A program made the position numbers and the translations under genes. From Streptomyces caniferus (GTDB lineage: Bacteria > Actinomycetota > Actinomycetes > Streptomycetales > Streptomycetaceae), in the NCBI RefSeq assembly GCF_009811555.1, contig NZ_BLIN01000005.1:3171501-3235500 (forward strand): DNA of 64,000 bases, given 5' to 3'. Position 1 is the first letter of the stretch. The number at the start of each line of letters is the position of its first letter. Below, in pieces: positions 8,042 through 18,823 of the stretch. Under the pieces are notes generated by a model. That model did not search any database. It was not told where the DNA came from and saw only the letters and a program-made list of their open reading frames with translations.

Positions 8042-8164
8042 TTCTCTGAAGCGAAAGCTACCGGCCAGTCACTAAGGCTGTCCAGAGGTGAACGGAACCG
8101 GTGGGCGACGCCACACACCCGCCCCGTGCCCGTGCGGTACGCGCCACACCCCGCCCCGTACGCA

Positions 8165-8821
8165 CTACGCCCCCGGCACACCCACCGCGATCGACTCCCC
8201 CGCCGCCGGCTCCCCGCCCGCGGGCTCCCCGGCCACCGCGCCGAAGGCCCCCAGCGCCAGCCGGTGCAGCAGTTCGGCCATCTCCGTCCGGCCCGGGAGG
8301 GCGCCGGGACGGCCGAGGTGCGGGGTGGAGTTGAGCAGGCCGAAGACGGCGTGCACCGCGGCGCGGGCCCGGTCCTCGGAGGGGAGCGGGTGGACCCGGC
8401 GGACGACCTCCACCCACAGCTCCACGTACTGCCGCTGGAGCTGGCGGACCCGCTTGCGGTCGGCCTCCCGCAGCCGGTCCAGCTCGCGGTCGTGCAGGGT
8501 GATCAGCGGCCGGTCGTCCAGCGCGAAGTCGATATGGCCCTCGATCAGCGCGTCCAGCACCGCCCCGGGGCTCTCACCGCCCTCCGCCACCCGCATCCGG
8601 CCGCCCTCCAGCAGCCGTTCGCTGATCCCGACCAGCAGCTCGGCGAGCATCGCGTCCTTGCCGGCGAAGTGCCGGTAGAGGCCGGGGCCGGAGATGCCCA
8701 CGGCCGCCCCTATCTCGTCCACGCCGACGCCGTGGAAGCCGCGCTCCGCGAACAGCCGGGCCGCCTCCTTGAGGATCTGCTCGCGGCGGCTGGTCGGGGC
8801 GGCGGACTGCGCATTACTCAT
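8165..8821 (-). CDS. TetR-family transcriptional regulator
   Basis: A 218-residue repressor. The N-terminal TetR helix-turn-helix is complete (RREQILKEAARLFAERGFHG, VDEIGAAVGISGPGLYRHFAGKDAML, residues about 12-60). It is followed by an all-helical ligand domain that ends in an Ala/Gly/Glu-rich tail. Encoded divergently from the acyl-CoA carboxylase operon, with two matching palindromes in the 134-bp gap, so it very probably represses that operon and itself in response to an acyl-CoA. The orthologous gene occupies the same place in other Streptomyces. Confidence 0.9.
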   Translation of the reverse strand: MSNAQSAAPTSRREQILKEAARLFAERGFHGVGVDEIGAAVGISGPGLYRHFAGKDAMLAELLVGISERLLEGGRMRVAEGGESPGAVLDALIEGHIDFALDDRPLITLHDRELDRLREADRKRVRQLQRQYVELWVEVVRRVHPLPSEDRARAAVHAVFGLLNSTPHLGRPGALPGRTEMAELLHRLALGAFGAVAGEPAGGEPAAGESIAVGVPGA

Positions 8822-8842
8822 GCCGTCGATTGTAGACAGCCG

Positions 8843-8860
8843 GGTTAGTGCTCGTTAACC
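8843..8860. promoter_or_regulatory. TetR operator candidate, site 1
   Basis: GGTTAGTGCTCGTTAACC is an 18-bp imperfect palindrome (GGTTA...TAACC arms). It begins 22 bp upstream of the TetR start codon. A second copy of the same pattern is centred exactly 30 bp away. Confidence 0.6.
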
Positions 8861-8872
8861 TGAAGGCAATGT

Positions 8873-8890
8873 GGTTAACGCCCATTAACC
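8873..8890. promoter_or_regulatory. TetR operator candidate, site 2
   Basis: GGTTAACGCCCATTAACC has 14 of 18 positions symmetric and shares the GGTTA...TTAACC frame with site 1. It lies 65 bp upstream of the carboxyltransferase start. The two sites share one helical face (30-bp centre spacing), as expected for paired dimer binding. Confidence 0.6.
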
Positions 8891-8955
8891 CGGATGGCCC
8901 GGCGGCCGCGGACCGCGGCACCGGGACAGGCGATCGAGCAAGGGGGCTCGTACTG

Positions 8956-10587
<1,632 letters not shown>

Positions 10588-10604
10588 GAGGGATGTCCCC
10601 AGCA

Positions 10605-12617
10605 ATGGCCACCAATTTCGACACCGTGCTGATCGCCAACCGAGGCGAGATCGCGGTCCGTGTCATCCGTACGCTGCGCGCCCTCGGCATCCGCTCGGTC
10701 GCGGTCTTCAGCGACGCTGACGCCGACGCCCGCCATGTCCGCGAGGCCGACACCGCCGTACGGATCGGTCCGGCCCCGGCCGCCGAGAGCTACCTGTCCG
10801 TCGAGCGGCTGCTGGACGCGGCCGCCCGGACCGGTGCCCAGGCCGTCCACCCGGGCTACGGCTTCCTCGCCGAGAACGCCGCCTTCGCCCGTGCCTGCGC
10901 GGACGCCGGGCTGGTCTTCATCGGCCCGTCCGCCGACGCCATCGAGCTGATGGGCGACAAGATCCGGGCCAAGGAGACGGTGCGGGAGGCCGGCGTCCCG
11001 GTCGTCCCCGGCTCCTCGGGCAGCGGGCTGGACGACGGCCAACTGGCCGCCGCGGCCCGGGAGATCGGCATGCCGGTGCTGCTCAAGCCGTCCGCGGGCG
11101 GCGGCGGCAAGGGCATGCGGCTGGTCCGCGAGGAGGCGCGGCTGGCCGACGAGATCGCTTCCGCGCGCCGGGAGGCCCGCTCCTCCTTCGGCGACGACAC
11201 CCTCCTCGTCGAGCGCTGGATCGACCGGCCGCGGCACATCGAGATCCAGGTGCTGGCGGACGGCCACGGCAACGTCATCCACCTCGGCGAGCGCGAGTGC
11301 TCCCTCCAGCGCCGCCACCAGAAGGTCATCGAGGAGGCCCCCTCGGTCCTGCTGGACGAGGCGACCCGCGCCGCGATGGGCGAGGCGGCGGTGCAGGCGG
11401 CCCGCTCCTGCGGCTACCGCGGCGCCGGCACGGTCGAGTTCATCGTCCCGGGCAAGGGCCCGGCCTCGTACTACTTCATGGAGATGAACACCCGCCTCCA
11501 GGTCGAGCACCCGGTCACCGAGCTCATCACCGGCCTCGACCTGGTCGAATGGCAGCTGCGGGTCGCGGCCGGCGAGCATCTCCCGTTCGCCCAGGAGGAC
11601 ATCACCCTCACCGGGCACGCCATCGAGGCCCGGATCTGCGCCGAGGACCCGGCCCGCGACTTCCTGCCGACCGGCGGCACGGTGCTGGCGCTGCACGAGG
11701 TGCAGGGCGGCGGGCTGCGCACGGACTCCGGCCTGTCCCAGGGCGTGGAGGTCGGCAGCCGCTACGACCCGATGCTGTCCAAGGTCATCGCCCACGGCCC
11801 GGACCGGGCGAGTGCGCTGCGCCGGCTGCGGGCCGCACTGGCGGAGACGGTCACCCTCGGGGTGACCACCAACGCCGGTTTCCTGCGGCGGCTGCTGGCC
11901 CATCCCGACGTGGTCTCCGGCGAGCTGGACACCGGGCTGGTGGAGCGCGAGGCGGCCGGACTGGTCGACGGCGCGGTGCCGGACGAGGTGTACGCGGCGG
12001 CGGCCGCGGTGCGGCAGGCCGCCCTGGAGCCGGCGGTGGCCGAGGGAGCCTGGCGCGACCCGTTCGCCGCGCCGAACGGCTTCCGCCTCGGCGGCGAGCC
12101 CGCGCCGGTCCGCCACTGGCTGCGCGTCCCGGGCCATGACCCGGTCGCCCACGACGTACGGCCCGGCAAAGCGGCCGGGCAGGTCGCGCCGGACCGCGTA
12201 CGGGTCACCGTCGACGGGGTGCTGCACACCTTCCACCGCAGCGGCGACTGGCTCGGCCGGGACGGCGATTCCTGGCAGGTGACCTCGTACGACCCGGTGG
12301 CCGCGGCGCTGCGCGGGGCCGCCGGGGCCCACGGCGCGGACACCCTGGCCGCCCCGATGCCGGGCACCGTCACCGTCGTCAAGGTGGCCGTCGGCGAGGA
12401 GGTGGCCGCGGGCCAGGGCCTGTTGGTGGTCGAGGCGATGAAGATGGAGCACGTCATCTCCGCACCGCACGCCGGCACCGTCACCGAGCTGGACGTCACC
12501 GCGGGCAGCACCGTCGCCATGGACCAGATCCTGGCCGTGATCACCCCGCACGAGAACCCCGACGAGGCCGCAGCGCCCGCGACGGCCCCCGAGGACGAGC
12601 AGGGGAGCGCCCGATGA
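10605..12617 (+). CDS. accA1: Acyl-CoA carboxylase alpha subunit (biotin carboxylase + BCCP)
   Basis: A 670-residue fusion of an ATP-grasp biotin carboxylase and a biotin carrier domain. Residues 1-450 show [57 protein letters not shown] and [13 protein letters not shown]. The last 80 residues carry the biotinylation motif [11 protein letters not shown] 10605 has GAGAGG 12 nt upstream; an in-frame ATG at 10593 directly abuts that sequence and is less likely. The stop overlaps the next start (ATGA). It supplies carboxybiotin to the AccD1-type subunit encoded 17 bp upstream. Confidence 0.93.
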   Translation: MATNFDTVLIANRGEIAVRVIRTLRALGIRSVAVFSDADADARHVREADTAVRIGPAPAAESYLSVERLLDAAARTGAQAVHPGYGFLAENAAFARACADAGLVFIGPSADAIELMGDKIRAKETVREAGVPVVPGSSGSGLDDGQLAAAAREIGMPVLLKPSAGGGGKGMRLVREEARLADEIASARREARSSFGDDTLLVERWIDRPRHIEIQVLADGHGNVIHLGERECSLQRRHQKVIEEAPSVLLDEATRAAMGEAAVQAARSCGYRGAGTVEFIVPGKGPASYYFMEMNTRLQVEHPVTELITGLDLVEWQLRVAAGEHLPFAQEDITLTGHAIEARICAEDPARDFLPTGGTVLALHEVQGGGLRTDSGLSQGVEVGSRYDPMLSKVIAHGPDRASALRRLRAALAETVTLGVTTNAGFLRRLLAHPDVVSGELDTGLVEREAAGLVDGAVPDEVYAAAAAVRQAALEPAVAEGAWRDPFAAPNGFRLGGEPAPVRHWLRVPGHDPVAHDVRPGKAAGQVAPDRVRVTVDGVLHTFHRSGDWLGRDGDSWQVTSYDPVAAALRGAAGAHGADTLAAPMPGTVTVVKVAVGEEVAAGQGLLVVEAMKMEHVISAPHAGTVTELDVTAGSTVAMDQILAVITPHENPDEAAAPATAPEDEQGSAR

Positions 12618-13555
12618 CCGCAGCCGGACTGCCGATGGAGGTCACCGCGGAGGGCCTGCCCACCCGCGTGCGCATCCATGAGGTCGGCGCGCGCGACGGC
12701 CTGCAGAACGAGCAGACCGTCGTGCCCACGGAGATCAAGGCCGAGTTCATCCGCCGGCTCGCCGACGCCGGCCTGCCGACCGTCGAGGCCACCAGCTTCG
12801 TCCACCCCAAGTGGGTGCCCCAGCTCGCCGACGCGGAGCAGCTGTTCCCGCAGCTGGACGGCATCGATCCGGAGCGGCTGCCCGTGCTGGTGCCCAACGA
12901 ACGCGGGCTGGACCGTGCGCTCGCCCTGGGCGCCCGCCGGATCGCGGTGTTCGGCAGCGCCACCGAGTCGTTCGCCAAGGCCAACCTCAACCGCACGGTC
13001 GACGAGGCGCTGGCGATGTTCGCGCCGGTCGTCGCTCGCGCCAAGGACGCCGGGGTGCAGGTCCGCGGCTACCTCTCGATGTGCTTCGGCGACCCCTGGG
13101 AGGGCCCGGTGCCGGTCGCGCAGACCGTCCGGGTCTGCCGGGCGCTGCTCGACCTGGGCTGCGACGAACTGAGCCTGGGCGACACCATCGGCGTGGCCAC
13201 CCCCGGCCATGTGCGGACCCTGCTGGCCTCCCTCGACGAGGCAGGCGTGGCCACGTCCCGTATCGGCGTGCACTTCCACGACACCTACGGGCAGGCCCTC
13301 GCCAACACCTTCGCCGCGCTGCAGCACGGCATCACCACCATCGACGCCTCGGCGGGCGGCCTCGGCGGCTGCCCCTACGCCAAGAGCGCCACCGGCAACC
13401 TCGCCACCGAAGACCTGGTGTGGATGCTGCACGGCCTCGGCATCGAGACCGGGGTCGACCTGGACCGGCTGACCGCCACCAGCGTGTGGATGGCGGACGT
13501 CCTGGGCCGACCGAGTCCTTCCCGCACCCTTCGCGCCCTCTCCCACAAGGAGTGA
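12614..13555 (+). CDS. Hydroxymethylglutaryl-CoA lyase
   Basis: A 313-residue TIM-barrel lyase of the DRE-TIM family that splits HMG-CoA into acetoacetate and acetyl-CoA, the last step of leucine catabolism. Visible are [16 protein letters not shown] with the catalytic R-D pair, [31 protein letters not shown], the metal-binding [12 protein letters not shown] and the active-site-cysteine loop [16 protein letters not shown]. Start overlaps the carboxylase stop, so the gene is translationally coupled within the operon. Confidence 0.93.
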   Translation: MTAAGLPMEVTAEGLPTRVRIHEVGARDGLQNEQTVVPTEIKAEFIRRLADAGLPTVEATSFVHPKWVPQLADAEQLFPQLDGIDPERLPVLVPNERGLDRALALGARRIAVFGSATESFAKANLNRTVDEALAMFAPVVARAKDAGVQVRGYLSMCFGDPWEGPVPVAQTVRVCRALLDLGCDELSLGDTIGVATPGHVRTLLASLDEAGVATSRIGVHFHDTYGQALANTFAALQHGITTIDASAGGLGGCPYAKSATGNLATEDLVWMLHGLGIETGVDLDRLTATSVWMADVLGRPSPSRTLRALSHKE

Positions 13556-13560
13556 CCCTC

Positions 13561-14721
13561 ATGTCCCTGGACCACCGTCTCCCCGCCGAGCTGGAAGAAC
13601 TCCGGCGTACGGTCGAGGCGTTCGCGCACGACGTCGTCGCCCCGAAGATCGGCGAGTACTACGAGCAGCATGCGTTCCCGTACGAGATCGTGCAGGAGAT
13701 GGGCCGGATGGGCCTGTTCGGCCTGCCGTTCCCCGAGGAGTACGGCGGGATGGGCGGCGACTACCTCGCGCTCGGCATCGCCCTGGAGGAGCTGGCCCGG
13801 GTCGACTCCTCGGTGGCCATCACCCTGGAGGCGGGCGTCTCGCTGGGCGCCATGCCCGTCTACCACTTCGGCACGGAGGAGCAGAAGCGCGAGTGGCTGC
13901 CCAAGCTGTGCAGCGGTGAGGTGCTGGGCGCCTTCGGCCTCACCGAGCCGGACGGCGGCTCGGACGCCGGCGCCACCCGCACCACCGCCGTGCGCGACGG
14001 CGACGACTGGGTGATCAACGGCAGCAAGTGCTTCATCACCAACTCCGGTACGGACATCACCGGTCTGGTCACGGTCACCGCCGTCACCGGCCGCAAGGAC
14101 GACGGATCCCCGCTGATCTCCTCGATCATCGTCCCGTCCGGCACCCCGGGCTTCACCGTCGGCGCCCCGTACTCCAAGGTCGGCTGGAACGCCTCCGACA
14201 CCCGCGAGCTGTCCTTCTCCGATGTCCGGGTCCCGGCGGCCAACCTGCTGGGCGAGGAGGGCCGGGGTTACGCCCAGTTCCTGCGGATCCTCGACGAGGG
14301 CCGGATCGCCATCGCGGCGCTCGCCACCGGCCTCGCCCAGGGCTGTGTGGACGAGTCGGTGCGCTACGCCAAGGAGCGGCAGGCCTTCGGCCGCGCGATC
14401 GGCACCAACCAGGCGATCCAGTTCAAGCTCGCCGACATGGAGATGCGCGCCCACACCTCCCGGCTGTCCTGGCGCCATGCCGCGTCCCGGCTGGTGCACG
14501 GCGAGCCCTTCAAGAAGGAGGCCGCGCTCGCCAAGCTCTACTCCTCCGAGATCGCGGTGGACAACGCCCGTGAGGCCACCCAGATCCACGGCGGGTACGG
14601 CTTCATGAACGAGTACCCGGTCGCCCGGATGTGGCGCGACGCCAAGATCCTGGAGATCGGCGAGGGCACCAGCGAGGTCCAGCGCATGCTGATCGCCCGG
14701 GAACTGGGCGTGGGCGCCTGA
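13561..14721 (+). CDS. acdH: Acyl-CoA dehydrogenase AcdH
   Basis: A 386-residue FAD enzyme matching Streptomyces AcdH, which is reported to oxidise branched- and short-chain acyl-CoA in valine/leucine/isoleucine catabolism. Landmarks are FGLTEPDGGSDAGATRTTA, VINGSKCFITNSGT, KERQAFGRAIGTNQAIQFKLADM and QIHGGYGFMNEYPVARMWRDAKILEIGEGTSE; the glutamate in the last segment is the usual catalytic-base region. AAGGAG lies 9 nt before the ATG and the gene starts 5 bp after the lyase. Last gene of the operon, followed by two hairpins. Confidence 0.93.
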   Translation: MSLDHRLPAELEELRRTVEAFAHDVVAPKIGEYYEQHAFPYEIVQEMGRMGLFGLPFPEEYGGMGGDYLALGIALEELARVDSSVAITLEAGVSLGAMPVYHFGTEEQKREWLPKLCSGEVLGAFGLTEPDGGSDAGATRTTAVRDGDDWVINGSKCFITNSGTDITGLVTVTAVTGRKDDGSPLISSIIVPSGTPGFTVGAPYSKVGWNASDTRELSFSDVRVPAANLLGEEGRGYAQFLRILDEGRIAIAALATGLAQGCVDESVRYAKERQAFGRAIGTNQAIQFKLADMEMRAHTSRLSWRHAASRLVHGEPFKKEAALAKLYSSEIAVDNAREATQIHGGYGFMNEYPVARMWRDAKILEIGEGTSEVQRMLIARELGVGA

Positions 14722-14734
14722 CCAGCGCCCGACC

Positions 14735-14768
14735 TCAACGTTCGCCCGCAAGCCAGGCGGGACGTTGA
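14735..14768 (+). terminator. Hairpin after acdH
   Basis: TCAACGT pairs with ACGTTGA and the inner CGCC with GGCG around a short loop, with a small internal bulge. It lies 13 bp after the acdH stop. Confidence 0.45.
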
Positions 14769-14799
14769 AGACCGGCCCTACGGCCTGCTGCGTGCCGTG

Positions 14800-14835
14800 G
14801 AGCCGGCCGGGCGCCCTCGGGCGCCCGGCCGGCTC
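14800..14835. terminator. Strong bidirectional terminator between acdH and hexosaminidase gene
   Basis: A perfect 16-bp inverted repeat (GAGCCGGCCGGGCGCC and its complement) with a CTCG tetraloop ends 6 bp before the convergent hexosaminidase stop. Such GC-rich stems without a U-tract are the usual form in Streptomyces. In S. coelicolor the desferrioxamine genes lie in this interval; here only these hairpins are present. Confidence 0.75.
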
Positions 14836-14841
14836 ACCTCC

Positions 14842-16446
14842 TCACCTCGCGGGCCACGGCACCTCCGGCGAACGGAAGTAGTCGATGCCCAGGGCGTCCC
14901 AGCGCGGCCCCTGGGCGGCCAGCCGCACCTTGTAGTCGTCCCAGTCGTGGGTGCGGGCCGGGGACCAGCCCAGCTCCGCGATGCCGGGCAGCCGCGGGAA
15001 GGCCATGTACTCGATGTGCGAGGAGGTCGAGAGGGTCTCCGACCACAGGGGCGCCTCGACGCCCAGGACGGAGCCCGCGGGCGCGCCGTCGAGGTAACTG
15101 CCCGGGTCCCAGTCGTAGGACCGCTGAACCCCGACGTAGCCCGCCCAGGACAGGCCCAGCGGCGTGTTCTTGTCGTACTTCATGTCGAGGTAGGCACGGT
15201 CGGCGGGCGAGAGGATCAGCCGGGTGCCCCTCCGGGCGGCGTCGACGACCTGGGTGCGCTCCGCCGTGCCGGTCTTGTCGTAGCCCCAGTACTGGGCGAC
15301 GGCGCCCTTGGCCGGGTGCGCCCCGGTCAGCTGGTGCCAGCCGATCACGCTCTTGCCGTACTTGGCGACCAGCGGCTGCACCTTGTCCATGAAGGTCACG
15401 TAGTCGTCATGGCTGGTGGAGTGCGCCTCGTCGCCGCCGATGTGCAGGGCGCGGCCCGGCGTCATGGCCGCCAGCTCGCGCAGGACGTCGTCCACGAAGT
15501 CGTACGTCTCCTTCTTGGGGACGCACAGCGAGCTGAAGCCGACGCTGGTGCCGGTGTAGAGCGGCGGTGCCTGGCCGTTGCAGTTGAGCGGGGCGTAGGA
15601 GGCCAGCGCGGCATTGGTGTGGCCCGGCATGTCGATCTCGGGGACGACGGTCAGATAGCGCGCGGCGGCGTAGCGGATGATCTCGCGGTAGTCGTCCTTG
15701 GAGTAGGAGCCGCCGGGGCCACCGCCGACCTGGGTGGAGCCGCCGTAGGACGCCAGCCGCGGCCAGGACGCGATGGCGATCCGCCAGCCCTGGTCGTCGG
15801 AGAGGTGCAGGTGCAGCTTGTTGATCTTGTACATGGCGAGCTGGTCGATGTACCGCTTGACCTGCCCGACGGTGAAGAAGTGCCGGGAGACGTCCAGCAT
15901 CGCGCCGCGGTAGGCGTAGCGCGGGGAGTCGGCGATGGTGCCCCCGGCGACCCGCCAGGGCGCGCGGCGGGCACGCTGCCGCTCCGCGTCGGCCGGCAGC
16001 AGCTGGCGCAGGGTCTGGACACCGTGGAAGAGGCCGGCCGGGCGGGCGGCGCTGATCGTGACCCCGCGGGCGCCGGAGGTCAGCCGGTAGCCCTCGCCGC
16101 CCAGGCCCCGGGTGCCGCTGCCGCCGAGGCGCAGGACGATGCCGTCCCGGCCGTCCTCGGTGGTCACCGGGAGGTCGAAGCCGGTGGCGGGCCGCAGCAG
16201 CCCGGCCAGAGAGGAGGCGATCCGCTCGGCCTCGCCGGAGCCGCCCGGCACGCGGATGCGGGTGCGGTCGCCGAGGGTGTACGCGTCCCCTCCTTCGTGC
16301 ACGGAGGCGGGTGCGGGGACCACCTGGTCCAGTGGAGTGGCGGCGGGGGTGGCGGCGCGTGCGGCGCCCGGTGGCGGTACGGCGGCGGTTCCCAGCCCCG
16401 CCGCCGCGACCAGCAGCAGCGAGAAGAGCAGTCTGCGGCGTCTCAT
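14842..16446 (-). CDS. Secreted beta-N-acetylhexosaminidase, GH20
   Basis: A 534-residue exported glycosidase releasing terminal GlcNAc from chito-oligosaccharides or peptidoglycan fragments. The start MRRRRLLFSLLLVAAAG is chosen because GGGAG lies 7 nt upstream and it opens a clear signal peptide (cleavage near residue 30, ARA-AT). A GH20b-like domain (LLRPATGFDLPVTTEDGRDG) precedes the catalytic barrel with YRGAMLDVSRHFFTV, LHLHLSDDQGWRI, PEIDMPGHTNAA, and GRALHIGGDEAHS containing the catalytic Asp-Glu pair. Usually under DasR/GlcNAc control in Streptomyces; a weak dre-like site lies about 95 bp upstream. The related glmS gene lies nearby on the other strand. Confidence 0.92.
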   Translation of the reverse strand: MRRRRLLFSLLLVAAAGLGTAAVPPPGAARAATPAATPLDQVVPAPASVHEGGDAYTLGDRTRIRVPGGSGEAERIASSLAGLLRPATGFDLPVTTEDGRDGIVLRLGGSGTRGLGGEGYRLTSGARGVTISAARPAGLFHGVQTLRQLLPADAERQRARRAPWRVAGGTIADSPRYAYRGAMLDVSRHFFTVGQVKRYIDQLAMYKINKLHLHLSDDQGWRIAIASWPRLASYGGSTQVGGGPGGSYSKDDYREIIRYAAARYLTVVPEIDMPGHTNAALASYAPLNCNGQAPPLYTGTSVGFSSLCVPKKETYDFVDDVLRELAAMTPGRALHIGGDEAHSTSHDDYVTFMDKVQPLVAKYGKSVIGWHQLTGAHPAKGAVAQYWGYDKTGTAERTQVVDAARRGTRLILSPADRAYLDMKYDKNTPLGLSWAGYVGVQRSYDWDPGSYLDGAPAGSVLGVEAPLWSETLSTSSHIEYMAFPRLPGIAELGWSPARTHDWDDYKVRLAAQGPRWDALGIDYFRSPEVPWPAR

Positions 16447-16539
16447 CGACGCTCCCTTCGGCGAACCTCGTGCATGACGTCGTGCATGGCATGGAGCGAC
16501 CGAACGGTGACCATGCGTACCGTGAGCCTCGATTCCGGT

Positions 16540-16555
16540 CAAGGTTCGGACCACT
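16540..16555. promoter_or_regulatory. Weak dre-like (DasR) site
   Basis: CAAGGTTCGGACCACT keeps one perfect half (GACCACT) and GGT of the other half of the DasR consensus ACTGGTCTAGACCACT, 10 of 16 positions. It sits between the divergent hexosaminidase and small-protein genes. Plausible because hexosaminidase genes are typical DasR targets, but the match is imperfect. Confidence 0.3.
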
Positions 16556-16635
16556 TTCCGGCCGCCAAATCGGGGACGTGCCCGATAGCGGGCAGATTTC
16601 TTGCGTATCCGCGCGGCGCCCCGCAATATCGACGA

Positions 16636-16926
16636 GTGCTCGAACGCCGTAACCGCAGCGCTGAGGCGCCGCACGAAGACCTGGTGGACCACCTGGTGCG
16701 CAGCACGCCGCTGCAGCGCGGTGAGGCCGCCAGGGTGGTGCTCGATGTGCTGTCGTACTTCGACGAGACGACGGAGGAATTCGTCCGCCGGCGCCATCGG
16801 GAGCTGCAGTCCCACGGACTGCGCAACGACGAGATCTTCGAACGGATCCGCCACGAGATGCCGCACCGCGCCGTGGCCCCGCCCGATCTCTCGGCCCGCC
16901 AGCTGCGCCGCCTCGTCTACGGCTGA
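16636..16926 (+). CDS. Conserved small hypothetical protein
   Basis: A 96-residue, charged, helical protein (HEDLVDHLVRSTPLQRGEAA, VLDVLSYFDETTEEFVRRRHRELQSHG, LRNDEIFERIRHEMPHR). GTG 16636 is chosen because the family-like sequence begins just after it; no convincing ribosome site is visible and an upstream start cannot be excluded. No membrane segment or catalytic motif. It lies 67 bp upstream of glmS in the same direction, so it may share its transcript. Function not recognised. Confidence 0.6.
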   Translation: MLERRNRSAEAPHEDLVDHLVRSTPLQRGEAARVVLDVLSYFDETTEEFVRRRHRELQSHGLRNDEIFERIRHEMPHRAVAPPDLSARQLRRLVYG

Positions 16927-16993
16927 CGGCCACGCCCGGGGCGCCGGGCGGCACGGACCATTTGCCACAACGTTCTTCTCGGAGGGTCACTTT

Positions 16994-18823
16994 ATGTGCG
17001 GGATCGTCGGCTATATCGGCAAACGCGATGTTGCTCCGCTGCTTCTCGAAGGCCTGCAGCGCCTGGAGTACCGCGGCTACGACTCGGCGGGCATCGCCAT
17101 CCACGCCAAGGGCACCGGCAAGGCCGCGGGCGGCCTGAAGACGGCCAAGGCCAAGGGCCGGGTCCGTGAGCTGGAGTCACGGCTGCCGAAGCGCTTCGCG
17201 GGCTCCACGGGCATCGCGCACACCCGCTGGGCCACCCACGGCGCGCCCACCGACGAGAACGCCCACCCGCACCACGACACCGAGGGCAAGGTCGCGGTCG
17301 TCCACAACGGCATCATCGACAACGCCGCCGACCTGCGCACCCGCCTGACCGCCGAGGGCGTCGTCTTCGCCTCCGAGACCGACACCGAGGTGCTGGCGCA
17401 CCTGATCGGCCGCTCCACCGCCGAGAAGCTGGAGGAGCGGGTCCGCGAGGCGCTGCGGCACATCGAGGGCACGTACGGCATCGCCGTGCTGCACGCCGAC
17501 TTCCCCGACCGCATCGTGGTCGCCCGCAACGGCTCCCCGGTCGTCCTCGGCATCGGCGAGCACGAGATGTTCGTCTCCTCCGACGTCGCCGCGCTCGTCT
17601 CGCACACCCGCCAGGTCGTCACCCTCGACGACGGCGAGATGGCCACCCTCAAGGCCGACGACTACCGCACGTACACCACCGAGGGCTCGCGGACCACGTC
17701 CGCTCCGGAGACCGTCGAGTACGCGGCCGAGTCGTACGACCTGGGCGGCCACGACACGTACATGCACAAGGAGATCTCCGAGCAGGCCGACGCGGTGGAC
17801 CGCGCGCTGCGCGGGCGGATCGACGACCGCTTCTCCACCGTGCACCTCGGCGGCCTGAACCTCGACGCCCGTGAGGCGCGCGGGGTGCGCCGGGTGAAGA
17901 TCCTGGGCTGCGGCACCTCGTACCACGCGGGCCAGATCGGCGCGCAGATGATCGAGGAGCTGGCCCGCATCCCCTCGGACGCCGAGCCGGCCTCCGAGTT
18001 CCGCTACCGCAACCCGGTCGTGGACCCCGACACGCTGTACGTCGCGGTCTCCCAGTCCGGCGAGACCTACGACGTGCTGGCGGCCGTCCAGGAGCTCAAG
18101 CGCAAGGGCGCCCGGGTGCTGGGCCTGGTCAACGTGGTCGGCTCGGCGATCGCCCGGGAGACCGACGGCGGTATCTACGTGCACGCAGGACCCGAGGTCT
18201 GCGTGGTCTCCACCAAGTGCTTCACCAACATGGTGGTCTCCTTCGCGCTGCTCGCCCTGCACCTCGGCCGGATCCGTGACCTGTCGGTCGCGGACGGCAA
18301 GCGGATCATCGAGGGCCTGCGCAAGCTGCCCGGCCAGATCGACGAGATCCTCAAGGGCGAGGAAGAGATCAAGAAGCTGTCGGCCGCCTACGCGGACGCC
18401 AAGTCGATGATGTTCATCGGCCGGGTGCGCGGCTACCCCGTGGCCCGTGAGGCCTCCCTGAAGCTCAAGGAGGTCTCCTACATCCACGCCGAGGCCTACC
18501 CGGCCTCCGAGCTCAAGCACGGCCCGCTGGCCCTCATCGAGCCCGCCATGCCGACCGTGGCGATCGTCCCCGACGACGACCTGCTGGAGAAGAACCGCGC
18601 CGCGCTGGAGGAGATCAAGGCCCGCAGCGGCCGCATCCTGGCCGTCGCGCACCAGGAGCAGGAGAAGGCCGACCACACCATCGTCGTGCCGAAGAACGAG
18701 CCCGAGCTGGACCCGATCCTCATGGGCATCCCGCTGCAACTGCTCGCCTACCACACGGCCCTGGCCCTCGGCCGGGACATCGACAAGCCCAGGAACCTGG
18801 CCAAGTCCGTCACAGTCGAATAA
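16994..18823 (+). CDS. glmS: Glutamine-fructose-6-phosphate aminotransferase (isomerizing)
   Basis: A 609-residue enzyme making glucosamine-6-phosphate from fructose-6-phosphate and glutamine, the entry step to UDP-GlcNAc for peptidoglycan. The N-terminal glutaminase begins MCGIVGYIGKRD, with Cys2 as nucleophile, and shows TGIAHTRWATHGAPTDENAHPH. Two SIS sugar-isomerase domains follow (ILGCGTSYHAGQIGAQMIEE and CVVSTKCFTNMV in the first, MMFIGRVRGYPVAREASLKLKE in the second), with the classic C-terminus ending NLAKSVTVE. GGAGG lies 8 nt before the ATG. Streptomyces usually carry a second glmS elsewhere; this is the copy found close to adpA. Confidence 0.96.
   Translation: MCGIVGYIGKRDVAPLLLEGLQRLEYRGYDSAGIAIHAKGTGKAAGGLKTAKAKGRVRELESRLPKRFAGSTGIAHTRWATHGAPTDENAHPHHDTEGKVAVVHNGIIDNAADLRTRLTAEGVVFASETDTEVLAHLIGRSTAEKLEERVREALRHIEGTYGIAVLHADFPDRIVVARNGSPVVLGIGEHEMFVSSDVAALVSHTRQVVTLDDGEMATLKADDYRTYTTEGSRTTSAPETVEYAAESYDLGGHDTYMHKEISEQADAVDRALRGRIDDRFSTVHLGGLNLDAREARGVRRVKILGCGTSYHAGQIGAQMIEELARIPSDAEPASEFRYRNPVVDPDTLYVAVSQSGETYDVLAAVQELKRKGARVLGLVNVVGSAIARETDGGIYVHAGPEVCVVSTKCFTNMVVSFALLALHLGRIRDLSVADGKRIIEGLRKLPGQIDEILKGEEEIKKLSAAYADAKSMMFIGRVRGYPVAREASLKLKEVSYIHAEAYPASELKHGPLALIEPAMPTVAIVPDDDLLEKNRAALEEIKARSGRILAVAHQEQEKADHTIVVPKNEPELDPILMGIPLQLLAYHTALALGRDIDKPRNLAKSVTVE

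Noticed and set aside
16927..16993. DasR site directly upstream of glmS
   Set aside because: Only a GGACCA half is present; no second half at correct spacing.
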